DNA from: Lumbricus rubellus
Lineage: Eukaryota > Annelida > Clitellata > Crassiclitellata > Lumbricidae
Assembly (NCBI GenBank): GCA_945859605.1
Contig: OX243817.1
Coordinates: 31,186,862-31,250,861 of the forward strand
Reading direction: 5' to 3'
DNA length: 64,000 nt
Below the pieces are notes generated by a model that saw only the letters and a program-made list of their open reading frames with translations, had not been told where the DNA came from and did not search any database. Both the position numbers and the translations under genes were made by a program. The stretch's first letter is position 1. Every line of letters begins with the position of its first letter. Positions 45,623 through 57,442 of this stretch are shown in pieces.

Positions 45623-46348
45623 CTACTGCTCTGGATTTTCAGTATCACTTCGTTGATACCTACTTTCTTCATTTGCCTCTTCATCAGCTTCTAAGAAGGA
45701 TCCCAAGCGTCTTCTTTCTCGTTGCTGATACATACTCTCTTCACTGGTCTTGTTATCGCTTCTCAACACACTTCTGTTAGCACTTTGCTGGTACATACTC
45801 CTTTCAGTCCCTTTCTCAGCTCTTGAGCACGACCCTACACTTCTGGAACCACTTTGTAAATTACCCCCTTCTCTGAGAGCACTTTGTAGAGTACCCCAAT
45901 CTTGGTGTCGTTGAGCGCTTTCTACCAGGGTAGGAGTATATTGCGGGAAGAGCACACCTGCACGTGGTCGCATACCTGGAAATAGGTCGGACATCGAAGC
46001 GATCGCCGTTATCTTACCAGGATGCCGCCCGAGTGGTTCAAAGGGCATCATGTCAACGGTTTCCGGTCTGGAAACGCTCGCCGCTAGGGGTCGGGCTGGG
46101 TTCGCACGCTCTCTGCTTTCGTTCTGTTCGGCATAGACTGACACGGGGCTAGCGTTCGTCATCTGCATTAACCCTAGTTGTGCTTCCAACCGGGCCGTTT
46201 CCTCCGAGGCTGATATACTTTTGGGATCTATTTCACTGTACATTGTTGTCTCCTCTTCTGTCTCTTCGCTATGGTCATTACCATTACCATACGAAGAGTA
46301 GTAACTGTTCATTGTGTCATGGGGAGGGCTTAAGTTGTTTGTTGCCAT
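45623..46348 (-). CDS. LTR-encoded N-terminal frame of the gypsy element
   Basis: 241 codons starting MATNNLSPPHD inside the 5' LTR, crossing the primer-site region and ending in TAG at 45623-45625. The main Gag frame continues in the same frame straight after this stop. The C-terminal part has three repeats around MYQQ/RYQR, and a fourth (TYQQ) follows after the TAG. This suggests that the true Gag begins in the LTR and that the TAG is either a mutation or a readthrough site. No known domain is recognised; acidic and Ser-rich. Confidence 0.7.
   Translation of the reverse strand: MATNNLSPPHDTMNSYYSSYGNGNDHSEETEEETTMYSEIDPKSISASEETARLEAQLGLMQMTNASPVSVYAEQNESRERANPARPLAASVSRPETVDMMPFEPLGRHPGKITAIASMSDLFPGMRPRAGVLFPQYTPTLVESAQRHQDWGTLQSALREGGNLQSGSRSVGSCSRAEKGTERSMYQQSANRSVLRSDNKTSEESMYQQRERRRLGSFLEADEEANEESRYQRSDTENPEQ
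45838..45851 (-). other. Candidate primer-binding site
   Basis: Reads TGGTTCCAGAAGTG on the minus strand, three bases after the 5' LTR. It starts with TGG as expected for pairing with a tRNA CCA end. The tRNA is not identified. Confidence 0.55.
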
Positions 46349-46659
46349 TTTTGGCTTGAAACTTCACCACAAAAGATGCACAAACAAACACGCAACTTAT
46401 TCCCGTCACTCGCGACGTATCGAAATTATCAAAGACAAACAATAACCACTCGGAACTATCCTTAATTGTAAAACAAATCGCCATGTGACGAACATGTCAG
46501 CCTAAACCTCGAACCAGAAAGAAAAGAAAGTACTTAATATAATCGTTCGTACTATAAATCGGTCGCTACGCTAGTCCGTACGCGCCCGCTAGATTTCAGC
46601 GGTTAGTTACACGCGTGTTGGGTCGCTAAGTAAGACAGCCCAAAGGCCGAGCCTTTACA
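45855..46659 (-). repeat. 5' LTR
   Basis: 805 bp, matching the 3' LTR apart from one difference seen (Gly versus Ala codon in the LTR frame: CCGCCCGAG against CCGCGCGAG). Such similarity implies recent insertion. Confidence 0.93.
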
Positions 46660-46674
46660 TATATATAATGTAGG

Positions 46675-46710
<36 letters not shown>

Positions 46711-46949
46711 TAGGCCTCAATATAGGCTACATCCATATGCTCTGTAAGGTGACAAAAAGCGCCATCTATTGATCGTCGTCGTCATTTTTCTACACGACGT
46801 AATAGTCGTGCGCGTAATTATTGAGTAAACGTCCTTATGAGTCCATGGTTATGCATGGTGAAGATAAGTAATTGCTTCATACACTTGCATATAATTATGT
46901 GCATATAATAGTTTCAGCATGTAGGCTTCTCTGCTATTTTTATAGCAAT

Positions 46950-49900
46950 TTACATTTCGCAAAGTGGAAAATGTAAATTGCTGCATGGATCATCATTCCA
47001 GTCGTAACCTTCACCTGGCACAATATGAACACAGAATTCGTTATCTGCTCCGTTGCCACAGTTCGGTTCGCCTGCCATCCAGTGTGTGAAGTTAAAAGGT
47101 ATTTTGATGCCATTCAGTGTCTTCCAGACGAATGGATTATCACATCGCCCGGGATTGCTTCTTTGTCCACTAATCCATACCCCGTTTAAAAACCGATCCT
47201 CTTGTGCATATGGTGGAGATGCGAGACCATTTTCTAGAACAGCCACAATAGGCCTAAAACAGAATATATTAACCCAACACGTCATTCTTAGCTTGAACTT
47301 TATGTGTATCTTCAATAATTCATTTTATTTTCTTTTGTCGCCTATTTACCTGTAGTAGGCTACCACTAGGCCTATGTTGACGCAACACATTGTTGATTCT
47401 CTTATTATCAGCATTCAGCAGTATTAAGTACCGTAAACCTTTGCCTTCTTTGGGAAAGCCAGAGCTCGTAGACCTATACTATTCTAACTTTTCACGCCAA
47501 TTTGAGTCCTTTGGCATCTTTGAGTGGTCCTTCTGAGCAAAATATCTTCGGTGTTGGTTCTAACACAGCCAATAGCAGTAATAATTATACGCAAAGCTAT
47601 AATAATATTTTTCATTTAAATTGCGCAAACAAGACTCTTTCTATAAAATTACTGGAGGTTGAAATACGTCTTTCGCTATCTTAAGATCACTTGTCTACAA
47701 TTATTGCTTTTTTCACCTCTGATTATTTGGCATTGCAAGATGCGATATATAAATCCACAAGGAAAATGCAAAACTCTTTCATACTTACTGATGAACTGCA
47801 CCTTAAGATATCTGACAATGGCGTCGTGTTCCTCCTGACTTGTAATCGCGACTAAATGCGCTCCTGGCATTATTCCCCTGCATTTTGCAGTAGCATCATC
47901 CCAGGTCATTTTTTCGGAAATGAATATGAAACATCTACCCGCCTCGGGTAGGTAATCGAAGCCCAAGAGACAGGCTGCATTGGACAAATGCAAAATGGAA
48001 TAGAATTAAAACTGCAATATTTTTCATTATCAAAGTTTGAGACTAGAAGTATTTGATTATAATCTTTGCTGAAGCAAATAATTTACTTACACGACCTTTA
48101 TCATACAGAGCTGAAACTTCAACGCGGTTGCAGATTGTAAGTGTACGGTTTCAATACTTCACTAAAACGGTTACGGAGTAGGGACCTTGATCAATTGCTT
48201 CACTCGCAGTAGCCTAATGTGTGTACAATTATTGTGAATTATATAAAATACAGTTCGAACGAATTCATGCTGTGCACATTGATTGGTATTTCGCAAAATT
48301 TGCAGTCTCTGTAGCTTAATGCTTTCGCTCAGCGTCGTCTTAAGGCATAGGTGTAGTATCTAATGCTCTGTTACTGAACTGTTTTATTGTGTCAATTATT
48401 TATTTTATGAGAATAAAACATTAACGCTATTGATTGTACAAGTAGCACATAAATTGTTCAAACCTACATTTTGTCTGCCAAGCTCAAAATTCTATTTGAC
48501 AGTTATCGGTACTTTTGTAGTTTTAATTATCCAATGTGGAGCGTAGGGAATGAGCTGTGTCTCCCACTCCTTCCTTAAATGTGGGGAAGAGTAGTGGTTG
48601 ACTAAAAAAATCATGAGCTATTTTGGCGGACAAAATGGTATTTTCTGACAGTTACACCAAATGACATAAAAAGGTCATCAGATTTTAGGGCTACGAAATT
48701 TTTTCACACCAAAGATCTTACGGCCAAAGACCACAACGGAAATTTCTTTAAGACACAGAAACAAAACTTTTGGCCCCCCTTTCGAAAATTTCTGTATCCG
48801 CCCCTATTATATATAGGCTATTGTTTCATGTAGTCTATGCAGCATGTAGCCTATTTATTTCCGATACAAATTGAGATTTGTTTGCCGCGTTCGTTTTGAA
48901 AATAATTAATTCTAATTTTTAAAGAAGTTTGTTCGTGCATCAACGATCAGTTGAAGCAAGATCCTGAACATATAAGGCTATGAAATAATGCAACCTATTT
49001 TGGACGAAGAGGAGTCCAATCTTGCACGTGATACGAGTTCCGTTAAACAGGAACTCAAAGCATGTCCATTGTCCAGGAGACTGAGTTAATAAACTTGCAC
49101 TTCAGTCCCTGAGATGGCAAACGCATGACACTACAGAGTTCGGGATCACGTTGCTCTGTTCCCTAAACTGGAATCAGATGTCAGAATGGAGCAGTTAATA
49201 TAGTTGCACCGCCACAGGACAGAGGCAAGTGCTGGAAAATCTTTGCCAAGATCGTTACACATGGAAGAGCACACAACGAGATAGGCTAATTGGTGACGAA
49301 ACATCTGAATAAGCTTAGTAAAGTTCATATATTGCATTTGGTTTTAGCAATAAATCTAAACCTATAAAATAGAAAGTTATGATTTTATGTAACATTGTTT
49401 GTAGTAAAAAGTCGTCTGATCCACGCGACCGATTGTTCCAAAATTTAAAAAAAAATCTTATTAGCACCCGAAAACAAACATGGGGTTCGCGATCCAAAAA
49501 TCTTACCCTTCCCGAGTTCGGAACATTTAAAATTTTGGCCATACATGTAGTTAACGCAGTAGTCTAGTTACGTCGCCCATCGATTTTGATATTTAGTTCC
49601 AGAGCAAACTCTTGGATTTGTGACGTCATAACGTTTTCGATGAATGCTGATATTATAGCGCGTTGCCTCGCAAAATAATAATAAGCACTGACGAGCGGTT
49701 TATCGGACGTTATGACAATATAACGGCAATAGATACCAATAATTAATATCCTGCCGTGTTGCATGCAGACTATCTCGACATTGTTTAGGGCGGGACGGGT
49801 TTAGGCAAAATAACCAAAATTCACCGCCAAACGCCGTCCACCCCAGAGTGGTGGCGAACCTGCCCCGGGGCGTGTGGGAGATGGGTTGGGACGGAAAGCC

Positions 49901-50600
49901 TAGGGTGGCGAACCCCGCCCCGCAGGGGCGGCTGGTAGCTGGGTTAGGGAGAAAAATGTAAATTTCATGTGCATCGCCGTGCACCGCAGGGTCGATGGGC
50001 AGCCCGATGGAAGAAGGCTGAGTGAAAAGGTCGGAATGGGAGCGGTGTCAGGCGTGGCGATGGACGAAAAACCTACATTTCCCGAGCAACGCCGGGTAAT
50101 TTAGCTAGTCAAGATATAAATGGCATTCTAAAAATACCTGTCTTTCTTTGCTCATTTCTAGACCAAGATTGTTGATGAATCACGATCTGTCGAATTTCGT
50201 CAATCTCCGACTTCAACGACTGCATTAGTTGAGTTTCATTACGCACTACAGTTTGCTGTTGGTTCGTCAGGAGTTGACGAATAGATCCCATCTCAGACTT
50301 CATGTGTTCAAATTCAGACTTCATTTCCTGCATTTCCTGAGTTTCGTTGCCATGTTGCTTTAGCAAGATTTGTCGAATTTTACCAATCTCCGACTTCAAC
50401 TGCTGCGTCGCCTGAGTTTCACTGCGAACCGCTGCTAGCTTTAGGTCTTTCAAAAGTTCACGCATTGACTCCATCTCAAACTTCATATCATCAAGCAATT
50501 GTTGCTCAAAACATGTGTCATCATTTCCCTGGGAAATGGTTAGCTGGCAGTTGGCAATTATTAGTGCGAAGTTCATCAACAGTGAAACTTTGATGTCCAT
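46950..50600 (-). CDS. CTL-5: secreted C-type lectin, EPN motif
   Basis: Join of 50138-50600, 47789-47974 and 46950-47233, giving 310 residues. The signal peptide MDIKVSLLMNFALIIANCQ closely matches CTL-4. The stalk (about 25-150) holds one full 25-residue unit with NET (KQHGNETQ), related units that lost it, and a duplicated IRQLL module. The CTLD (155-310) has CLLGFDYLPEAGRCF, WISGQRSNPGRC, GEPNC and DWNDDPC. EPN predicts mannose-type binding. Intron 1 contains a Helitron that ends only 29 bp from the exon 1 donor; the 3' flank is split by the gypsy element. All splice sites are GT/AG and phase 1. Confidence 0.86.
47234..47788. other. Intron 2 of CTL-5
   Basis: Homologous to intron 2 of CTL-2, -4, -6 and -7, e.g. 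TGACGCAA and CTTTGGGAAA blocks. No insertions or coding sequence. Confidence 0.6.
48598..48806. mobile_element. hAT-like MITE fragment
   Basis: The right end reads TTCTGTATCCGCCCCTA, the inverse of a GGGGCGGATACAGAA hAT-type terminus. It also contains the AAAGGTCATCAGATTTT motif related to other MITEs here. The left end and target duplication are unclear. Confidence 0.4.
49355..50108 (+). mobile_element. Non-autonomous Helitron 3 in CTL-5 intron 1
   Basis: 754 bp starting TCTAAACCTATAAAAT and ending CAACGCCGGGTAATTTAG with CTAG, then T. The CTL-4 paralogous site (38371-38400, GCAATAAATCAAGATATAAA) lacks it: the insertion lies exactly between A 38382 and T 38383 of that sequence. The interior is G-rich (GGGGCGTG). 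No helicase. Confidence 0.88.
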
Positions 50601-51181
50601 AATGTTCAGTGATGCTCGAAAGCTGATGTTTTTGATGTTTGTTAGCAGTCTCTGAAATCAATATAAACTGAATCTAGCGATCATTATTTTAGAGGCGGCT
50701 TCAGCTGTTCGGAAGAGCACATTAAACGCGCCAAATGAGGAAACGAAAAACACATGTGATGTAGGCCTATACTGAACGACTACATTAGGAGTAGCCATCA
50801 TCAACACACTCAGAGCAGTTGGTTTTAAATCAAAAGAGCGATAAAATAGACTAATTGACCGGAAAGGTTTTTGCCAGGGTCTTCTAAGCATAATTATGTA
50901 CTGACCCATCTTGCCTTAAGTTTCCATTAGACGAGATTTGATAAGGTGCAGGTTTTTAATTGGAAACCAGTTTGAGGGGATCTAAGAAGCTGCTGTGGAG
51001 AATGTACATTGTACAAGTGAATCGAATAATATAATTATTATGCATGATTCTGGTTCAGGAAAGGTTAATAAAAATTTAAGGAAGAAAGACAGCACTACAT
51101 CTATTCTATAATAACATCAGCTTTTGAACTGAGACCAACATAACTCCGAATGCCGAAATACGTCTGGGGATATCTCTTAAC
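50601..51181. other. Upstream flank of CTL-5
   Basis: Similar to 38851-39500 upstream of CTL-4, apart from small insertions. No further gene; a promoter could not be pinned to one motif. Confidence 0.5.
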
Positions 51182-52138
51182 CCGGCGTTTTCCAAACTTT
51201 TCTGGCCACGGAACCCTTCGCGACATAGCCTAATAATTTCTTGCGGATCCCCAATCCCTACTAAACACATCGAGGCATGCACAATTGCACATTGCACAGC
51301 GCATGAAAAGCATAGGCTACTAATGTAGCCCACATAGGCCTACCGGTACGGTGGTTCCTAAACACACAAAATTGTAGGAAGCGGTTTTATACAAAAAATT
51401 AAATTGCACTGTTTTGAAAACGACGACTCACCGGATCACAACGCTGGGAGTTGTCTACACGAAGTTAGAATACGAGCACCGCTTTTGTTTCTTCTCATGT
51501 AATAATATTTCTATATTTGGCCTGATGCTATAGAAAGATGGATATTTTATGTCAGCTACGGTAGGCCTACGTCATTTATGCCTACTCGATTTCTAGGTTT
51601 TGCTTTTGTTCAAGTAGGCCGACAATTATACGAAAATGAAGTTGCGTGCAATACGTGGCAATATAAAACATGCCAGCTGCACATTCGGCGCCAGTTGTGG
51701 GTATTCTTTAATTAGTTCATTTTATACGTCGATCAAAAAAAGTTAATTGAAAGGCTGCTTCATTTGCGTTACGTCAATAAATTTTTAGTCTTTATTATAA
51801 AAGTTAGTTGCAGCGGATTTCTTGCCTATAGGCCTACTTTGGTTGGTTTTGTGTCCATTTATTATCACTAGGCCTTTTCGTGGTAAAAATAAAAATCTAT
51901 GGGCCCCATGGGCACCGAAATTTTCTTTCATCGCTGAATGGGTGAGGACAAACCCAAGAGACGGCTAAAGGCAGTTTTAAACATTTAGTGCATATTTGAA
52001 ATCAGCAAGCTATATGTTGTATTTCAGCAAAGAATTTAAATAAGATTTCTTTTATGTAGGCCTATAACATTTCGCGGAACCTCTGTGCTCAGCCCGCGTA
52101 GCCTTTGGGTTCCGCGGAACCCACTTCTGGAAACGCTG
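51182..52138. mobile_element. Aged hAT-like element
   Basis: The left end CCGGCGTTTTCCAAACTTTT and right end, the inverse of CCAGCGTTTCCAGAAG, both continue to a GCGGAACCC/CACGGAACCC block. These are hAT-type ends. No target duplication or transposase was found. Confidence 0.6.
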
Positions 52139-52150
52139 GTGTAGGATATA

Positions 52151-52573
52151 TGTGACCCGCTATATGATAAGGTACCATAAGTCGGGGTACAGTTTCCCCA
52201 GAAATCGCGCATAAAGACGTGAAGGGAAAAAAATTTTTTTTAATCAAATTTGAGTTTTTGGTATTTTTAGCAGCAGGTGAAAAGGACTTTTAAGTTAATA
52301 ACACTGATAATATTACATAATAGACAACACTGAGAATTGGTCGTGAACCTCTTGTAGGATAAATCGCTCAGAAGCGCTCCCAGTGTGCAAGACCCCACGA
52401 CACTCATCGATGGAAATAAAGTGGCAATTTCTCATGTTCATCATTATAAGTCGGTCATTTATCATCCGATTTTTATCTGGTTTTCAGCAAAATGTTCAGC
52501 TCACTTAGCTGGTTTGTGAAGGCATAATAACTCCAAACCCGACTTATGGTACCTTTTCATGAAGCGGGTCACA
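52151..52573. mobile_element. TA-flanked MITE with about 45-bp TIRs
   Basis: The ends start TGTGACCCGCT on both strands and share AAGGTACCATAAGTCGGG. TA precedes and follows the element, consistent with a Tc1/mariner-type target. Non-coding. Confidence 0.8.
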
Positions 52574-52711
52574 TATTTCTACCTAAGACTAGTAGGCCTA
52601 AGGTCTATAGGGCCTAGGTCTCTAGGCCATGTAACGGTAGCCTACACTGCCATAATAAACTTATATTCATAATCATATACGGTGGCTTTCCAGATTAGAC
52701 CTATCTGGATT

Positions 52712-52795
52712 GGGTCGGGAGCGTTGCCGAGTAGTAGCCTTGAAGGAGCGGTATACAATAATAAAAGCATCCGTAATGAATGAACAAATGAATTA
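52712..52795 (+). repeat. LINE 3' end fragment
   Basis: GGTCGGGAGCGTTGCCGAGTAGTAGCC and the following sequence align with the 3' end of the LINE at 30625-30700, including a (TGAA)n-like tail. The coding part is absent. Confidence 0.65.
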
Positions 52796-53586
52796 TATGT
52801 AATAAAGGTGATGAGCGATGACTCAAACTAAACAATTCCGTCAGAGGAATACGCAGGAGGTGATCGACCTGCATACATGTAGCAAATCGTCTAAGTATCC
52901 CACGCAAACTGAATTGGTCGACTATAATTGCCATCGGATTTTTTATATGTTGACCGCATGTGGCGCCAACCGCCCACCTGGTGATTTTTTCAATGAATTG
53001 ATGAGCTGAGAACCACAAAACAACGGGAGTAAATTGAAATCGCTGCAAGGACCACCGACATATTTGATAGCCCAGACCAAAGAAATAACTTCTTGCTTCA
53101 TGTTGTCATAATCTGCATGTCTTTCGATTTAAGTCTTAATGGACTTTGGACAAGTTTTTATCCATGTGAATTGGGTGCTCAATACATTAAAAATATTATT
53201 AGATATTGGTGAAAACGAACATCATATTATATTTGTTTTATTCAACAAGTAGGCCTACAAACTGTCTGGTATGGACCGGTTACGTTGTTCAAAATTATAT
53301 AACTTCAAAGTGAATTCATATAGGCTAATTATTTAAATCAACTAAGAATGCCACGTCTTTAATCAGAAATGAATGTTCATCACATGAAATGTCACAACGT
53401 AGGCCTATGATATCTGATCTTAAACACAAAATCCAGAGAAGGGTAATGACTACCCGCCTCTCTGTAGACGTTGTCGACGAAAACCTTGATTGCCTGTAGT
53501 GTGGGTTAAACATTTCTATAAATTGATATTTTGGCAACATAATAAACTACGCCGAAGAAATATATCGACAGAACATTAACTGCATC
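52796..53586. other. 3' flank of CTL-6
   Basis: Homologous to the CTL-4 and CTL-7 3' flanks from about 53160 onward (GAACATCATATTAT, GAAATGAATGTTCATCAC, CCCGCCTCTCTGTAGACG). No gene is seen. Confidence 0.6.
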
Positions 53587-53588
53587 TA

Positions 53589-54990
53589 CAGGGTGGCTCA
53601 AAAAAAATGTACCACCGGATAAAATGCGATATCTTCGCAACCGATTGAACTTTTCTGCGAAAAACCCCCAATTTGCAGGGGAATGAATTTCCAACCATTC
53701 CTGAAAGTTTCAGTTGAAACTTGTCATGTTTGCAAAAGTTACAGCTGTTCAAACTTAAAATTTCATTTTTTCAAATTTTTGCGGAAAATGAACGTCACTT
53801 GTAGATTTCCATGTCAAATGATATCACTTTTCACTACGACCTCGGAATTTCGTTTTGCAATTTATTGTAAGATATAATGAGAGTGTCCACTCCCTGCCTT
53901 AGCACAAGCTCAACTTCTTTTTGTGAAGCTCAGTATGGCCTTGTTGGTCGGGTCCTGGGGCAACTGACCCCACATTAGCAACAAGACTTGCTTCAGCTGG
54001 CCAATGTTCTCCAACTTGGGATGAATTGTCTTGCAGCGTTCCAGAATAGCGCACCAGACGTGATAAGCAAGAGGGCTAAGGTCTGGCGAGTTTGTTAGTC
54101 ATCTTTGCCAATGCATTTACTTCAGTTGATGGCAATAAGGTAGCGCCATCATAATCAAACTTGCCGTGCGAGCAAGCAGGCGCACTGTCCAGCTGGAAAA
54201 TAAAACCAGATGTTAGAGCATACCTGGTCTTCAATGAGTCTGGGTAAGAGAGTTCAAAGATGAGTTTGACTCCTAACCTACTGAATGGGATTAAATGCAG
54301 CCTTTCTTGCAGCCGTAACACATGCACGCCAGTAGATTTGACGCCGAAACCACGATGTGCTTTGCAAACTTGACCCTTTTGATTACCAAGCGATTTTCTT
54401 GAAAATCGTACTTTTTCCATCAGACCAAGCGACCACTTCCTGCCTCGCTTCCAACATCTGATCTTCGTTACATAAACATGTTTACAGATAGCCTTCAATA
54501 TGCTCAGGCTCCACTTTTCACTGGGTAATTTGCTATGATTACCCGATGTCCCAGTCTCTGTTCACGCAGCGTCCGAGATTCCATTTTATCTTCCGCAGAA
54601 ACTTTGCCCATGACGTTCAGTATTGGATTCACGAATTGAGTCCTTAATCTATAAAATATCACTAAATACCAACAGTTTGCTTCATGAACAGCTTCTTTAC
54701 AGCTCTTAGTGAGGTCGTAGGACATCATCATCATTTCTTATGATGTAATTTGCAAAAAATCTTAATAAAATCACATTGTATTGGAGCTTGATTCTCCGGA
54801 TATTTGAAAAAACGAAATTTTAAGTTTGAACAGCTGTAACTTTTGCAAAAATGAAAATTTTCAAATGAAACTTTCAGGGATTGTTGCAAATTCATTTCCC
54901 TGCAAATTGGAAAATTTTCACAGAAAAATGTCAGTCGGTTGCGAAATTATCGCATTTTATCCGGTGGTACATTTTTTTTGAGCCACCCTG
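53589..54990. mobile_element. Mariner-like transposon, decayed
   Basis: 1402 bp, ends CAGGGTGGCTCAAAAAAAAT on both strands, flanked by TA (53587-53588, 54991-54992). The empty site occurs in paralogous flanks at 59289-59310 and near 41406 (CTGCATCTAGTTTATTAC). It carries a broken transposase on the minus strand. Confidence 0.93.
53910..54735 (-). pseudogene. Mariner-type transposase, broken
   Basis: Minus-strand frames give an N-terminal helix-turn-helix-like part (ESRTLREQRLGHRVI) at about 54545-54600 and a FIFQLDSAPACSH box at about 54170-54210. A PDLSPLAYHVWCAILER-like box lies at about 54035-54085, in another frame. Frameshifts separate these parts and the normal catalytic residues are partly lost, so it cannot work. 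Confidence 0.78.
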
Positions 54991-55377
54991 TAGTTTATTA
55001 CATGCTAACTGGTATCGAGTAGGCCTTAATATTTTAACAGATCAAGTTTGTTCAATTCTATATTCGTTGAGTGCAATGTAGGCCTATCGGTCATTTTAAT
55101 AATATATAATAATGTAGGTTATATAATTAGGCTTATATAGGCCTATACATCCATATGTTCTGCAAGGAGTCGTAAAGCGCACGATAATGATCGTCATAGT
55201 AATTTTTCTACACGACATAATAATCATGCGCGTAAAATTATTACTGAGTGAACGTCCTTATGAGTTCATAGTTATGCAAGGTGAAGCTAAGTAATTGTTT
55301 GATACACTTGCATACTTATAATTATGTGCATATAATGGTTTCAGGATTGTAGGCTTCTCTGCTTTTTTTATAGCAAC

Positions 55378-57442
55378 TTACATTTCGCAGAGTGAGAAAA
55401 ATAAATTGCCGCATGCAGCATCATTCCAGTTGTGACCCATACCTGGCACAATATGAACACATAATTCTGCTCCGCTGGCACAGTCCGGTTGACCTGCTGC
55501 CCAGCGTGTGAAGTTAAAAGGTATTTTTATGCCATTGAGTGTCTTCCAGACGAATGGAGTGTCACATCGCCCGGGATTGCTTCTTTGTCCACTAATCCAT
55601 ACCCCATTTACAAACCAACCCGTATTTGGTGGAGAATCGATACCATTTTCTAGAACAGCCACAATGAAATAGAATTTATCAACATGACATAATATGACAA
55701 TAAGAATATTATTCTTTAGCTTGAATTTTCTTATATTTATAGCCTATGTTTCTTTAATTTATTTTCTATTCTTTTTTTGCATATTTATCCATTAATACTG
55801 ACCAGGCCTTTTGACGCAAGATATTTTTGATTTTCTTATTATGCAGTATTTAAAACCCTATAACATTTGCTTCTTTGGGAAATCCAGAGATCTTGCTTTT
55901 CTAACCTTTTTGCGCACATTTGAGACTTTAGCAACTTTATGTGGTCGTTCTGTGTTGCTTTTCAACACAGCCACTTGCAGCAATACACAAAACTATTATA
56001 ATAATAATAATAATAATAGGTTTTTCGTTTAAATTGAGCTAACAGCACTAGGCCTACCCCTATAACTGCATGGAGGCTCAAATGCGTTTTTCACTGTCTT
56101 AAGATCGCTTGTCTTCTCTTGGTCTCTCGCACCTCTGATTATATTATTGGACACTGCGAGATGTGATAGCCTATACAAATTCACAAACAGAATGCAAAAC
56201 TGTTTCATGCTTACTGCTGAACTGCAATTGAAGATATCTGACAATGGCATCATTTTCCTCCTGACTTGTTATCGCAGCCAAATGCACTCCTGGCATTATT
56301 CCTCTGCATCTTGCAGTAGCATCATTCCAGGTCATTTTTTCGGAAATGAATGTGAAACATCTACCTGCCTTGGGTAGGTAATCGAAGCCCAGGGGACACT
56401 CTGCATTGGACAAATGCAAAATGGAACAGAATTAAAACTGTAAGTTTTCTGTACATGTATTTTTCGTTATCAAAGTGTGTGACTAACATATAAAAGACGT
56501 TGATCACAATCTTTGCTGAAGCAAATAATTTAATTACACTATTTTTATCATACGGATCTGAAACTTCAGCGCGTTTGCAGATTGTACAGATTCAATCCTT
56601 CACTAAAGCGGTTACGGTGTAGGGACCTTGATCAAGTAGTAATGTGTGTACAATTACTGTGATTTATATTTTTAAAAGAAGTGCAGCACCAAATACAGTT
56701 TGATCGAATTCATGCTGTGCACATTAAGAGGTAATTCCTGAAATTTACAGTCTCTATATTATAGAGTCTATAATATTATAGCCTAATGCTTTCGCCCTGC
56801 GCCGTCTTAAGGCATATGAGTGTTAGGCTATTTATCTGCTCTGTTACTGAATGTTGTAGGTCTATAATAGTGTCAACTATTTATTTTTATGAGAATAAAA
56901 CATTAACGCTATTGATTGTAAAAATAAATTGTCCAAACCTACATTTTGTATCAAACTGCTGAGAAAGCTTAATATTATAATTATGATAATTTTGAGAACT
57001 ACTTGGGCTATGGATCAATAACGCCGAATGATAACCTACCTGTCTTTCTTTGAACACTTCTAGACCAATTTTGTTCCTGAATCACGATCTGGCCAATTTC
57101 TTCAGTTATCAACTTAATTTCCTGCAATGCCTGAGTTTCGTTGCCATGCTGTTTCAGCATATGTTGACGAATTTCGTCAATCTCCGACTTCATTTCCTGC
57201 ATTACCTCCGTTGCGTTGCAATGTTGTTTAAGAATGAATTTGCGAATTTCTTCCATCATTTGAGTTTCATTGCATACTGCAGCCTGCTGTAGGTTAACTA
57301 GCAGTTGACGAATGGACCCCATCTCGGACTTAATGTCTTCAAACAGTGCATAGTCACGTGTAGCATCATTCATGATGGAAACGGTCGACTGACAATTGAT
57401 GGCAATTGCGAAGTTCATCAACAGTAACAGTTTGACTGCCAT
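55378..57442 (-). CDS. CTL-6: secreted C-type lectin, QPD motif
   Basis: Join of 57040-57442, 56215-56400 and 55378-55649, giving 286 residues. The start MAVKLLLLMNFAIAINCQ is preferred to an in-frame ATG 13 codons upstream, since it matches the other paralogs. The stalk has two 25-residue units (QHCNATEVMQ, QHGNETQALQ) plus NET earlier, so at least three sequons. The CTLD (135-286) has CPLGFDYLPKAGRCF, WISGQRSNPGRC, GQPDC and NWNDAAC. QPD instead of EPN predicts galactose-type specificity in this family. Compact introns (639 and 565 bp) with GT/AG and phase 1. Its closest relative is CTL-7. Confidence 0.87.

Larger units (their letters stand above)
41555..46659 (-). mobile_element. Young, internally deleted gypsy-type LTR retrotransposon
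   Basis: 5105 bp, minus orientation. The LTRs at 41555-42359 and 45855-46659 are both 805 bp, begin TG and end CA, and the stretches I compared differ at one base. Flanks are TATA on both sides, inside an AT microsatellite in the CTL-5 3' flank. It has a primer-site candidate, a polypurine tract and one long frame holding Gag, protease and pieces of integrase. Reverse transcriptase and RNase H are missing, so it would need another element's enzymes to move. Confidence 0.92.

Noticed and set aside
42753..45780. Plus-strand frames within the gypsy element (e.g. 43320-43976, 44285-44761)
   Set aside because: Shadows of the minus-strand Gag-protease frame; no recognisable domains.
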